From Massilia atriviolacea (GTDB taxonomy: Bacteria; Pseudomonadota; Gammaproteobacteria; Burkholderiales; Burkholderiaceae_D): 64,000 nucleotides of DNA. This document shows, in pieces, positions 1-8,663 of the stretch. Below the pieces are notes generated by a model, which was given only the letters and a program-made list of their open reading frames with translations, had not been told where the DNA came from and ran no database searches. Where the stretch lies: contig NZ_RXLQ01000003.1 of NCBI RefSeq assembly GCF_003953935.1, positions 372,001 to 436,000 of the forward strand. Reading direction: 5' to 3'. Each line of letters begins with the position of its first letter. Position 1 is the first letter of the stretch. The translations under genes were made by a program, and so were the position numbers.

Positions 1-173
1 CCGTGTGCATCGACGCTGACGCTGCCGGGACCGGCGGCGGCGAAGCGCCCGAACGCCAGGCCGCCGGCCGGCGCGGCACTGAGCTGGGCGCGCGCCGGCA
101 GGGCCGCCAGCAGGAGCGCCAGCAGCGCCGCCAGGAGGCGCGCCTCAGTTGTATTCGACGGTGGCGACCACAT
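1..173 (-). CDS. DUF4402-like secreted protein, 3' end outside window
   Basis: Partial gene of at least 57 codons running off the left edge. It starts at an ATG (173..171) inside the 3' end of the DUF4402 gene, so the two genes overlap by 29 bp in different frames. The N-terminus has a leucine/alanine-rich signal peptide ending near PARAQ. The mature start contains FGRFAAAGPGSVSV, which matches FGSFAAAAGGTITV of the upstream neighbour. This indicates a second DUF4402-type protein made from the same mRNA. Only the shared motif supports the family call, since most of the protein is missing. Confidence 0.6.
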   Translation of the reverse strand, partial: MWSPPSNTTEARLLAALLALLLAALPARAQLSAAPAGGLAFGRFAAAGPGSVSVDAH

Positions 174-687
174 CGCCGGCATACACGCCAGGAGCCTGGT
201 TGGCGCCCACGGTCAGGGTGCCGCCCACATACAGCGACTGGGTGCCGCCGGCGGAGAGGACGCCGGCCGTGGCCTCGCCCGAGGTGGCGTTGGCGCCGGT
301 CAGGTCGCTGAATTTGGCCAGCGCCATGGTTTCGCCGCCGCCGCCGGTGTTGGTCAACACCGCCGTGCCCGAGTGGGTGATGGTGAAGGTGCTGCCCGGC
401 TCCCCGGTAATGTCGAACCTGGCGGCACTGGCGCTCGAGGCGCCCATCGCCACCACGCCGCTGACGGCGCGCACGCCGCTGGTGCTGACGGTGATGGTCC
501 CGCCGGCGGCGGCGGCAAAGCTGCCGAAGGCCAGCGGCACGCTCGACACGATGGCGATCGGGGTCACCACGGTGCCGCCGGCCACCGCCGTCGCCTGCGC
601 GGCGTGGGCCGGCATGCCCAGGCCCAGGCCGATGGCGATGACGGCCAATGCGGCCAGGGTGCGTTGCTGTTGGATCGTTGTCTTCAT
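145..687 (-). CDS. DUF4402 domain-containing secreted protein
   Basis: A 180-residue protein with a clear signal peptide (residues 1-29, ending PAHAA) and a Gly/Ala/Thr/Ser-rich beta-type body. The body has the DUF4402 hallmarks: FGSFAAAAGGT near residue 55, a short G-x-T-F-T-I segment, and a C-terminal YVGGTLTV...G-x-Y strand pattern ending in VEYN. Family members are exported, probably surface or pilus-like, with no known enzymatic role. An AAGGAG ribosome site lies just upstream of the ATG. A second DUF4402-like gene starts inside its 3' end, so they are probably co-expressed. Confidence 0.8.
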   Translation of the reverse strand: MKTTIQQQRTLAALAVIAIGLGLGMPAHAAQATAVAGGTVVTPIAIVSSVPLAFGSFAAAAGGTITVSTSGVRAVSGVVAMGASSASAARFDITGEPGSTFTITHSGTAVLTNTGGGGETMALAKFSDLTGANATSGEATAGVLSAGGTQSLYVGGTLTVGANQAPGVYAGDVVATVEYN

Positions 688-1046
688 TCCAGCTCCTTGT
701 TGGTCGGTGATTTTTCTTTGCAGAAGCTCTTTCTGCCAAGGAATAGTACCTGCGATCCTTCATCGAAAATCCTCGTGCCCAGGACCTTGCGCCAAAGCTT
801 GATATGCATCTAAGGCAGGCTGCCCGGGCGGGCCGCCGTGTTGCGCAATTGCCGCGCAAGCGTGGCGCGCCGGCGACGGCTGGGAGGCCGTTGCCGGATG
901 TGTTATCTTTCAGAAGGGAAATACTGGCGCGGCGGCGGCCGGGAGGGCAAAGCGGGGTTTCGTCGGCGCCGGCGCGGTTTCGTCGGAATCGGTTTTATCC
1001 GCCCGCGGCCGCTTGCTATAGTCGTTTCCACTTCTCCCTGACTGGA
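688..1046. other. Intergenic region between divergent genes
   Basis: A stretch of 359 bp separates the DUF4402 gene (minus) from the LytS-like kinase (plus), so it must hold two divergent promoters. A TATAGT hexamer near 1015-1020 could be a -10 element for the kinase. No convincing gene was seen. The kinase frame stays open back to 804, but that part lacks conserved sequence. Confidence 0.4.
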
Positions 1047-2318
1047 ATGCCGACCATGACGAGTTTTTCTTTTATCTTCCGTATCACCTTTGCCTGGACC
1101 CTGGCCAGCATGGCCGTGGCCGTGTTCATGGCGCAGACCCTCCTCAGCCACCGCGACAGTGGCGGCATGCTGGTCCTGCTGGTGCTGGGGGCGATGGCGT
1201 TTGCCGCGATCAGCGCGTTCTCGCACGTGCGCCGGGTGCGCCTGCTGACCGGCCAGGTCGACCGCGGCACCCTGGCCAGCCGCCAGCGGCGCCAGATCGA
1301 GGTGCCGTTCGAAGCGGGCGAGACCTTCGACATCATCGACGCCGCCATCCGCGACCTGCCCGGCGCGGAACAGGTCGACAGTGCGCGCGACAGCCTGCAG
1401 GTGCGCGCCAAGATCCGCTACCTGCATCCCTACGGCGGCGGTGTAATGTGGCAGATGACCGGCCACACCGGCCCCAGCGCCAACCAGGTGATCGTCACGG
1501 TCACGCCCAACGGCGATGCCGGCAGCGTCACCCTGATCTGCGAACCGGAGCGCGGCGCCTGGACCGACTGGTTCCTGGTCGACGGCGGCGCCAACCTGGA
1601 AAACGCCGACGCCATCGGCCGCGCGGTGGCGCGCCGGGTGGCCGAGCGGCGCCGCAGCGAGCAGGCGGCGGCCGTGCAGTCGGCCACCGAGAAGGAGCTG
1701 ACGGTGGCCAAACTGAGCCTGCTGCACGCGCAGGTCGAGCCGCATTTTCTGTACAACACCCTGGCCAGCGCGCAACTGCTCACGCGCAGCGATCCGGCCC
1801 GCGCCGACGAGATGCTGGGCAACCTGATCGCCTACCTGCGCAACTCGCTGCCGCGCACCGACGACGCGCTTTCGACCCTGGGCAAGGAACTGGAACGGGC
1901 GCGTGCCTATCTCGACATCCTGGTGATCCGCATGGGGCCGCGCCTGCGCCTGCAGGTCGAGGTGGCGCCCGAGCTGCACGGGGCGCCGTTGCCCTCGATG
2001 ATGCTGCAGACCCTGGTCGAAAACGCGATCAAGCACGGGCTGGAGCCCAAGGCGGGCGGCGGCACGGTGTGGATCATCGCGCGCGTCGTCGATGGCGTGC
2101 TGGCGCTGACGGTGGCCGACGACGGGCGCGGCTTGAGCGGCGAGGGCGGCGGCACCGGGATCGGCCTGCGCAATGTGCGCGAACGGCTGCGCCTGGCGTA
2201 CGGCAATGCGGCCAGCTTTACCATCGTGTCGAATTATCCGAGCGGGGTGGCGGCGACGATCAGCGTGCCGTACCAGCGCAATGCGGCGGCCTCGCCGGTA
2301 CTGGAGAAAGTAGCATGA
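1047..2318 (+). CDS. LytS/AlgZ-type sensor histidine kinase
   Basis: A 423-residue membrane histidine kinase. Two hydrophobic segments lie within the first about 60 residues (near WTLASMAVAVFMA and MLVLLVLGAMAF). The His_kinase (PF06580) box HAQVEPHFLYNTLAS carries the likely phospho-accepting His233. A C-terminal HATPase follows with ENAIKHGLEP and DDGRGLSG...GIGLRNVRERL. The ATG at 1047 was chosen because the upstream open frame is unlike coding sequence; ATG 1056 is equally possible. The stop overlaps the start of the LytR-type regulator by 4 bp, so the two form a cognate pair. The signal it senses is not visible. Confidence 0.85.
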   Translation: MPTMTSFSFIFRITFAWTLASMAVAVFMAQTLLSHRDSGGMLVLLVLGAMAFAAISAFSHVRRVRLLTGQVDRGTLASRQRRQIEVPFEAGETFDIIDAAIRDLPGAEQVDSARDSLQVRAKIRYLHPYGGGVMWQMTGHTGPSANQVIVTVTPNGDAGSVTLICEPERGAWTDWFLVDGGANLENADAIGRAVARRVAERRRSEQAAAVQSATEKELTVAKLSLLHAQVEPHFLYNTLASAQLLTRSDPARADEMLGNLIAYLRNSLPRTDDALSTLGKELERARAYLDILVIRMGPRLRLQVEVAPELHGAPLPSMMLQTLVENAIKHGLEPKAGGGTVWIIARVVDGVLALTVADDGRGLSGEGGGTGIGLRNVRERLRLAYGNAASFTIVSNYPSGVAATISVPYQRNAAASPVLEKVA

Positions 2319-3088
2319 TCGATTGCGTGATCGCCGAAGATGAATTGTTGTTGCGCGACGAGCTGGTGCAGTTGCTGGCCGGCGCCTGGCCGGAGCTGCG
2401 CATCGTGGCCGTGTGCGACGATGGCGGCAGCGCGCTCGACGCGATTGCCGCGCACACGCCGCAGGTGGCCTTCCTGGATATCCGCATGCCGGGCTTGAGC
2501 GGGCTGGAGGTGGCCGGCGCGCTGGCCGAGGTCAGCCCGGCCACCCAGGTGGTGTTCGTCACCGCCTACGACCAGTATGCGATCGACGCCTTCGATCGCG
2601 GCGCGCTCGATTACCTGCTCAAGCCGGTGGCGCCGGCGCGCCTGGCGGCCACCGTGCAGCGGGTCAAGGCGCGCCTGGCCAGCGCCAAGCCGGACGACGG
2701 CGCCCTGGCGGCCTTGCTGCGCCAGCTGGGCAACGCGCTGCCGCCGCCGGCGCCGAGGAACGAGCCGCTGGTGTGGCTGACCGCCAGCGCCGGCACCGAA
2801 ACGCGCCTGATCATGGTCGAGGATGTGGCGTATTTCCAGGCCGACAGCAAATACACGGTGGTGATGACGGCGCAGGGCGAGGCGCTCCTGCGCAAGCCGA
2901 TCCGCGAACTGCTCGACGTGCTCGATCCGGCCATCTTCCGCCAGATCCACCGTTCGACCATCGTCAACGTCAAGGCCATCGCTTCGGTGGCGCGCGACGA
3001 GAGCGGACGCGGGATGCTGCGCCTGCGCACGCGCCCGGAAACCCTGGCGGTCAGCCAGCCTTTCATGGCCTTGTTCCGCGCCATGTAG
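2315..3088 (+). CDS. LytTR-family response regulator
   Basis: A 257-residue regulator. The N-terminal receiver has acidic residues E8/D9 and phospho-acceptor Asp55 in FLDIRMPG, plus the conserved Lys in YLLKPV. A proline-rich linker follows, then a C-terminal LytTR DNA-binding domain (about residues 150-257) with RLIMVEDVAYFQADSKYT and FRQIHRSTIVNV. Its ATG overlaps the kinase stop codon (ATGA), so translation is coupled. By family, it binds DNA upstream of a few target promoters. The targets are unknown; the adjacent small secreted protein gene is one candidate. Confidence 0.9.
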   Translation: MIDCVIAEDELLLRDELVQLLAGAWPELRIVAVCDDGGSALDAIAAHTPQVAFLDIRMPGLSGLEVAGALAEVSPATQVVFVTAYDQYAIDAFDRGALDYLLKPVAPARLAATVQRVKARLASAKPDDGALAALLRQLGNALPPPAPRNEPLVWLTASAGTETRLIMVEDVAYFQADSKYTVVMTAQGEALLRKPIRELLDVLDPAIFRQIHRSTIVNVKAIASVARDESGRGMLRLRTRPETLAVSQPFMALFRAM

Positions 3089-3231
3089 GGACGCGGTCGA
3101 GGGCTGTGTACGCTGGCGTACCGACGGCGCCGTTGCCTTTGCTAAACTAATGGATGTGAGCGGCAAGTCGCGTGGCGGCCTGCGCCCACGGTGCGCCTGC
3201 CGGGCGCGCCTACTCTTTAAGTGAGGCAAGC

Positions 3232-3741
3232 ATGAAACACATGATCGTCGCCATCGCCCTGCTGGGCGCGAGCCTGTCCGGGCAGGCCCAGACCAATGTC
3301 AGCATCGATATCGGGCAGCCCGGTTTTTATGGACGCATCGAGCTGGGCGACTTCGGCCGTCCGCCGGTGGTCTACAACCAGCCGATCCTGGTCGAGCGCT
3401 ACGCGCGCGCGGCGCCGGAGCCGGTGTATCTGCGGGTGCCGCCGGGGCACATGAAAAAGTGGAGCAAGCATTGCGCGCGCTACGACGCCTGCGGGCGCCA
3501 GGTGTACTTCGTGCGCGACGACTGGTACACCAATACCTACGCGCCGCGCTACCGCGAGATGCGGGGCGGGCGCGACCGCCATCACGACCACGAGCGGGGA
3601 CGCGATCGCCATGACCGTCATGACCGTCATGACCGTTACGAGCGCGACGATCGCGGCGTCGACCGAGGCCATGGCAACGGGAACGGGAACGGCCATGGCA
3701 ATGGCAACGGGCGCGACCGGGAAACCCAAGGGTTCCGCTGA
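3232..3741 (+). CDS. Small secreted protein with basic/His-Asp repeat tail
   Basis: A 169-residue protein with a signal peptide (residues 1-20, ending GQA). A short conserved core contains VYLRVPPGHMKKWSKHC and CGRQVYFVRDDWY, with two Cys that could pair. A low-complexity tail rich in Arg, His and Asp (HDRHDRHDRYERDDRG) ends in Gly-Asn repeats. Core motifs resemble the small exported beta-proteobacterial proteins often annotated as hypothetical. The tail may bind metal or nucleic acid, but that is inference. The ATG at 3232 was chosen because the signal peptide starts there. Confidence 0.7.
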   Translation: MKHMIVAIALLGASLSGQAQTNVSIDIGQPGFYGRIELGDFGRPPVVYNQPILVERYARAAPEPVYLRVPPGHMKKWSKHCARYDACGRQVYFVRDDWYTNTYAPRYREMRGGRDRHHDHERGRDRHDRHDRHDRYERDDRGVDRGHGNGNGNGHGNGNGRDRETQGFR

Positions 3742-3827
3742 CACGGCGCCGGTGCCGGGCGTATTGCGTGGGCGCGCCCGGCCCCGGCGCGGTAGACTGG
3801 TGTTGTCAAAAATTGAAGGAGATTGTC

Positions 3828-5126
3828 TTGCGTGGCGAAATTGTGATTGTCGGTGGCGGGGCGGGCGGCCTGGAGTTGGCCAGCAAACTGGGCCGCAAGC
3901 TGGGTCCGTCCAAGGTGTTCCTGGTCGATAGCCGCCTCTCGCATATCTGGAAACCCTCGCTGCACGAAGTCGCCGCCGGCACCCTCGATATCCACCAGGA
4001 AGGCTTGTCCTACCAGATGCTGGCGCACGACAATGGCTTCAGCTTCGTGTACGGCGCCCTGACCGGTCTCGACAAGGCTGCGAAACGCCTGACCATCGGC
4101 CCCATCCGCACGCCGCAGGACGAGGAAGTCCTGCCCGAACGGACGCTGGAATTCGGCGCGCTGGTGATTGCCGTCGGCAGCACCTCGAACTACTTCGGCG
4201 TGCCCGGCGCGCAGGAATACACGATTTCCCTGAACGCGACCGAGGACGCCGAGCGCTTCCGCCTGCAACTGCTCAAACTGCTGGCCCGGGCCGATGCGCG
4301 CAAGCCGCAGGAGCCGGCGGCCGGCGTCGACATCGTCATCATCGGCGGCGGCGCCACCGGGGTCGAACTGGCGGCCGAGCTGCGCGAAGCGAGCGCGGTG
4401 TACACCACCTACGGCTTCCAGCACCTGCGGCCGCAGCAGGATGTACGCATCACCCTGCTCGAAGGGGCGCCGCGCATCCTCGCGCCCCTGCCCGAGCGGG
4501 TCTCGAGCGCGGCCCTGAAGCTCCTGCACGAACGCGGCATCAAGGTGGTCAACGAGTGCCGCGTCACCAGCATCGCGCCCGACCAGGTGAGCGACAAGAA
4601 CGGCAATGTGTATCCGGCCGACCTGTGCGTGTGGGCGGCCGGGATCCGCGCCCCGGCATTTTTGGCCACGCTCGGCTTGCCGCTGGCCAAGGGCGGCCAG
4701 ATCGAGGTCGACGGCTTTTTGCGCGTCAAGGACGCGCCGGGCATCTACGCCATGGGCGACTGCGCCGCCTGCGTCGACGCCGAGGGCAAGATGGTGCCGC
4801 CGCGCGCCCAGGCCGCGCACCAGCAGGCCGACTACCTGCTCGCCACCTTCCTGCGCGCGCAGCGCGGCCAGGCGCCCCAGACCAAACCCTATACGTACAA
4901 GGATTACGGCTCGCTGGTCTCGTTCGGCCAGACCACCACCGTCGGCAGCCTGATGGGTTCGCTCAAGGGCTTGAGCTGGTTCGTGGAAGGGTTCTTCGCG
5001 CGCATGATGTATGTCAGCCTGCACCTGATGCATCACGCGGCCGTGCTCGGCCATGTGCGCACCGGCGTGCTGGCGCTGGCGCGCTTCCTGATCAAGCGCA
5101 GCACGCCGCAGGTCAAGCTGCACTGA
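3828..5126 (+). CDS. ndh: Type II NADH:quinone oxidoreductase
   Basis: A 432-residue NDH-2 flavoprotein that passes electrons from NADH to quinone without pumping protons, attached to the inner face of the membrane. It has two Rossmann motifs: VIVGGGAGGLELA near the N-terminus for FAD and IVIIGGGATGVELAAEL near residue 170 for NADH. A GIYAMGDCAA motif near residue 305 binds FAD. The C-terminus has amphipathic, aromatic-rich stretches (LSWFVEGFFARMMY) typical of the membrane anchor. The start is a TTG placed 6-7 bp after an AAGGAG site; no ATG fits as well. Confidence 0.9.
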   Translation: MRGEIVIVGGGAGGLELASKLGRKLGPSKVFLVDSRLSHIWKPSLHEVAAGTLDIHQEGLSYQMLAHDNGFSFVYGALTGLDKAAKRLTIGPIRTPQDEEVLPERTLEFGALVIAVGSTSNYFGVPGAQEYTISLNATEDAERFRLQLLKLLARADARKPQEPAAGVDIVIIGGGATGVELAAELREASAVYTTYGFQHLRPQQDVRITLLEGAPRILAPLPERVSSAALKLLHERGIKVVNECRVTSIAPDQVSDKNGNVYPADLCVWAAGIRAPAFLATLGLPLAKGGQIEVDGFLRVKDAPGIYAMGDCAACVDAEGKMVPPRAQAAHQQADYLLATFLRAQRGQAPQTKPYTYKDYGSLVSFGQTTTVGSLMGSLKGLSWFVEGFFARMMYVSLHLMHHAAVLGHVRTGVLALARFLIKRSTPQVKLH

Positions 5127-5190
5127 AGATGGCGCTGCTGTCCGGGGGCGGCCCGGCCGCTTGACAAGCGTGTTTGCGGGCGCGTCGGCC

Positions 5191-5913
5191 CTAGCCGCCG
5201 ACGGCCACCGGCGCCTTCGGCAGGGTCAGCGTCAGCACCGTGCCGCGCTCGCGTGCCGGCATCACCGACAGCGCCCCGCCCAGGTAGCGGGCGCGTTCGC
5301 GCAGCAGGCGCAGGCCGTGGCAGCCGGCCGACTCGCCGGGCTTGTCGCCCGGACCGACGCCGTTGTCGCGCACCGTCAGCATGATCTCGTCGCCGCCATC
5401 GTCGAGGATGACGTCGACTTCGCTCGCGCCGGCGTGCGCGGCGATATTGCGCAAGCCTTCTTCCAGCGCGCGCAGCAGGGCGACGCCGTGTTCGCGCGCG
5501 TAGCTTTCGTCTTCGTCGGGCAGGCTGCAGCGCGCCACCAGCTGGTGCTGCTTGCCGAAATCGCCGACCAGCTCGGCGATTGCCGATTTGATGCCCAGGA
5601 ATTCCAGCTTGTCGTTCCAGAGCGACAATTGCATGTCGCGGTTGGTGTTGATGATCGTCATCAGCAGCTGCTTCATCTGGGCGGTGCGGTCCTGCAGCGC
5701 CTTTTCCTTGGGCATTTGCTGGGTCAGCAGGGCCAGGTGCATGGTCAGGGCCGTCATCGACGAGCCGAGACTATCGTGCAGTTTGCGCGCCAGCAGGCGC
5801 CGTTCCTCATCCCAGCAGGTCGTCAGATGGCCGAGCAGTTCGCTCAGTTCGGCATTGCGCTCGGCAAGCTGGCGGTCGGCGGCGTCGGACGGAGGGGAGG
5901 GCGTCAAGGTCAT
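5191..5913 (-). CDS. Soluble NarX/DegS-type sensor histidine kinase
   Basis: A 240-residue HisKA_3-family kinase without membrane segments. A short coiled coil (residues 12-40) precedes the H-box ARKLHDSLGSS (His46). The ATPase part has an N-box-like EEGLRNIAAHAGA, a G1 box VRDNGVGPG and a C-terminal GLRLLRERA motif. Kinases of this type usually partner a NarL/FixJ regulator, but none is adjacent. The neighbour upstream on the same strand is a hybrid kinase that carries its own receivers. Its small size and lack of a sensor domain suggest it is activated through another protein. Confidence 0.8.
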   Translation of the reverse strand: MTLTPSPPSDAADRQLAERNAELSELLGHLTTCWDEERRLLARKLHDSLGSSMTALTMHLALLTQQMPKEKALQDRTAQMKQLLMTIINTNRDMQLSLWNDKLEFLGIKSAIAELVGDFGKQHQLVARCSLPDEDESYAREHGVALLRALEEGLRNIAAHAGASEVDVILDDGGDEIMLTVRDNGVGPGDKPGESAGCHGLRLLRERARYLGGALSVMPARERGTVLTLTLPKAPVAVGG

Positions 5914-5986
5914 GCTGGGCTCAATGAATGTTTCCTAAATCATACAACAGCTTGTGGGCAGCTGTCGCCGCGCAGGCGTCCGCGCC

Positions 5987-7609
5987 TCAGGCCGGGGCCG
6001 TGGGCGCGGCGCACTGGCCGATGGCGTCGAGCAGGTGGGCGATGTCGACCGGCTTGACCAGGTGCTTGTCGAAGCCGGCTTCGAGCACGCGGCGCTGGTC
6101 GTCGGCCAGGCCGTAGCCGGTCAGGGCGATCAGCTTGATGTGCCGGGTGGCGTCGCCCTGGCGCAGGCGGCGCGCCACTTCGTAGCCGTCGATGCCGGGC
6201 AGGCCGATGTCGACCAGGGCCACGTCCGGCAGGAAGCTCGCTGCCATCTGCACGCCCTGGACGCCGTCGGCCGCGTGGCGCACCGGGTAGCCGTAGGCGC
6301 CGAGCATGGTGGCCATCATTTCGCGGCCGTCGTCGTTGTCTTCGATCAGCAGGATGGCGGGCTTGTGTTCCAGCGCCGCCGGTGGCGGCGCGGCCCCGGG
6401 CAGCGCCGCCACGGGGGCGGCGCGCGGCAGGCGGATGACGAAGCTCGAGCCGGCGCTGGCGCCCTCGCTGTGGGCCGACACGCTGCCGCCGTGCAGTTCG
6501 ACCAGGCGCCGCACCAGCGCCAGGCCGATGCCCAGGCCGCCTTGGGCGCGGTCGAGCGTGATCGAGCCCTGCACGAATACGTCGAATACATGCGGCAGCA
6601 GTTCGGCCGAGATGCCGACCCCGGTGTCGCGCACTTCGAGCACGATCTCGTCCTCGGTGTCGGAGACCGCGATGTCGATGGTGCCGCCGGGCGGAGTGTA
6701 TTTGAGGGCGTTGTCGATCAGGTTGGTGGCGATCTGTTCGAGCCGGGTCGGGTCGCCGTCGACCCAGGCCGGCTCCATGTCGACATTGAGCAGGTAGTTG
6801 CCGGTGCGGCCGGTGGCCTTGAAGGTGTCGAGGCAGGCCGATACCAGCGCGGCGACGTCGAGCGTTTGCTTGTCGAGCAAGATCTTGCCGGACATGGCGC
6901 GCGACAGGTCGAGCAGGTCGTCCACGATGCGCGACAGGTGCTGGCTCTGGCGCTGGATGATCTGCTTGGCGCGCGCGACCGATTCGGGACCGGCGCCCGC
7001 CAGGCCGATCAGCGAGGCGGCGCTGCTGATGGCGCTGAGCGGATTGCGCAGTTCGTGCCCGAGCATGGCCAGGAATTCATCCTTGGCATGGCTTTTCGCC
7101 TCGGCCGCCTGGCGTTCTTCCATTTCGCGCGTGAGGCGCTTGTTGGTGGCGGTCAGTTCGGTGGTGCGCTGGCTCAGCTTGTGCGCCTGGCGCCGGAGTT
7201 CCTCGTTCTTGGTCGCCAGCGCCACGAACACCTGGACCTTGGCGTGCAGGATTTGCGGGATGACCGGGGTGAACAGGAAGTCGGCGGCGCCGCGCTGGTA
7301 GGCTTTCAGGCGATCGATTTCGTCGGCCAGGAAGGCGGTCACGAAGATGATCGGAATGTCGGCCGAGCGCGCGCGCTGGTGGATCGCTTCGGCCGTTTCG
7401 AAGCCGTCCATGCCGGGCATGTTCACGTCGAGCAGGATCACGGCGAAGTCGTGCAGCAAGACCTGGCGCAAGGCTTCCTGGCCTGAACGGGCGGAGAGGA
7501 CGGCATAGCCGGATTCGTCGGCCCATTGGTCCAGCAGACTGGTCAGGGCCAGCAGACTGGCGGCGTCGTCGTTCACGACGAGAATCTTCGGCTTGTCTAA
7601 ATTGGTCAC
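5987..7609 (-). CDS. Hybrid histidine kinase (REC-HisKA-HATPase-REC)
   Basis: A cytosolic 540-residue protein. The N-terminal receiver runs KILVVNDD...ILLDVNMPG, followed by a coiled-coil linker. The HisKA box is FLAMLGHELRNPLSA, and the HATPase has NLIDNALKYTPPGG, VRDTGVGIS and GLGIGLALV. The C-terminal receiver runs ILLIEDNDDG...LVDIGLPGIDGYE. The GTG at 7609 was chosen because it follows an AGGAA box and sits just before the receiver fold. ATGs at 7654, 7711 and 7786 are in frame alternatives. It reads an input phosphoryl group rather than an outside ligand. Confidence 0.85.
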   Translation of the reverse strand: MTNLDKPKILVVNDDAASLLALTSLLDQWADESGYAVLSARSGQEALRQVLLHDFAVILLDVNMPGMDGFETAEAIHQRARSADIPIIFVTAFLADEIDRLKAYQRGAADFLFTPVIPQILHAKVQVFVALATKNEELRRQAHKLSQRTTELTATNKRLTREMEERQAAEAKSHAKDEFLAMLGHELRNPLSAISSAASLIGLAGAGPESVARAKQIIQRQSQHLSRIVDDLLDLSRAMSGKILLDKQTLDVAALVSACLDTFKATGRTGNYLLNVDMEPAWVDGDPTRLEQIATNLIDNALKYTPPGGTIDIAVSDTEDEIVLEVRDTGVGISAELLPHVFDVFVQGSITLDRAQGGLGIGLALVRRLVELHGGSVSAHSEGASAGSSFVIRLPRAAPVAALPGAAPPPAALEHKPAILLIEDNDDGREMMATMLGAYGYPVRHAADGVQGVQMAASFLPDVALVDIGLPGIDGYEVARRLRQGDATRHIKLIALTGYGLADDQRRVLEAGFDKHLVKPVDIAHLLDAIGQCAAPTAPA

Positions 7610-7901
7610 GTCATTCCTGCACTGCGGTGGTGGTTGAATCACTTCGATTGCCATGCTGCCGGATAGCAGAACCGGAATGGGGGTTCGGACGACAGCGGAC
7701 GCGGCCGTCATATCCGTACGGCGCTCATCATAGCAACCGGGTAATCCAATGTCAAAATGCAAGCGAATAGGGGCATCGGCAAGCACGGTACGCTACCGCA
7801 CATACGAGGGAACGGGCGTATGCGATAGTGATATCAGGACAACCGCTACCGCAAGGTACGGCACATCGCCACCATCGTGGCGTGGCACATTGAAAGGGTA
7901 A

Positions 7902-8312
<411 letters not shown>

Positions 8313-8323
8313 GGTCTCTCGCA

Positions 8324-8584
8324 AGCGGGCGCGTCTGGCGCCCGTGGCCGTTACACCAAGAACCGTCGTTCCCGCGCAGGCGGGCGCGTCTGGCGCCCGT
8401 CGCCGTTACACCAAGAGCCGTCGTTCCCGCGCAGGCGGGCGCGTTTGGCGCCCGTCGCCGTTACACCAAGAGCCGTCGTTCCCGCGCAGGCGGGCGCGTT
8501 TGGCGCCCGTCGCCGTTACACCAAGAGCCGTCGTTCCCGCGCAGGCGGGCGCGTTTGGCGCCCGTCGCCGTTACACCAAGAGCC
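8324..8584. repeat. 55-bp tandem repeats derived from a REP half-site
   Basis: Four complete 55-bp units start at 8365, 8420, 8475 and 8530, with a partial unit before them and the start of another at 8585. Each unit holds GTCGTTCCCGCGCAGGCGGG followed by the palindrome GGGCGC-gtttg-GCGCCC and GTTACACCAAGAGCC. Units 2-4 are nearly identical, while the first differs at a few bases, so the array grew by recent duplication. No gene is encoded here; the open frames are by-products of the repeat. Confidence 0.9.
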
Positions 8585-8614
8585 GTCGTTCCCGCGCAGG
8601 CGGGAACCCAAGTT
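8583..8614 (+). repeat. REP element, left arm of inverted pair
   Basis: A 32-bp arm beginning CCGTCGTTCCCGCGCAGG and ending AACCCAAGTT. Its inverse complement lies about 27 bp downstream at 8642-8663 and continues at 10179-10188 beyond the inserted IS. Together the arms form a REPIN-like hairpin that was whole before the insertion. The 55-bp tandem repeats share the first 20 bp of this arm. Confidence 0.85.
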
Positions 8615-8641
8615 CGTGCTGTATCTATTGGCTGCGCCGAC

Positions 8642-8663
8642 AACTTGGGTTCCCGCCTGCGCG
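8642..8663 (-). repeat. REP element, right arm (proximal part, split by IS)
   Basis: Begins AACTTGGGTTCCCGCCTGCG, the inverse of the left arm. It is cut by the IS4-family element at 8664 and resumes at 10179 (GGAACGACGG). The last 10 bp here, CGCCTGCGCG (8654-8663), are the left copy of the target-site duplication. Confidence 0.85.

Noticed and set aside
804-1046. Upstream extension of the LytS-like kinase to 804
   Set aside because: The added segment is Arg-rich without similarity to kinase N-termini, and the first membrane segment follows the ATG at 1047-1056.
8324-8600. Direct repeats considered as a CRISPR array
   Set aside because: The units are contiguous with no unique spacers, and no cas genes are present.
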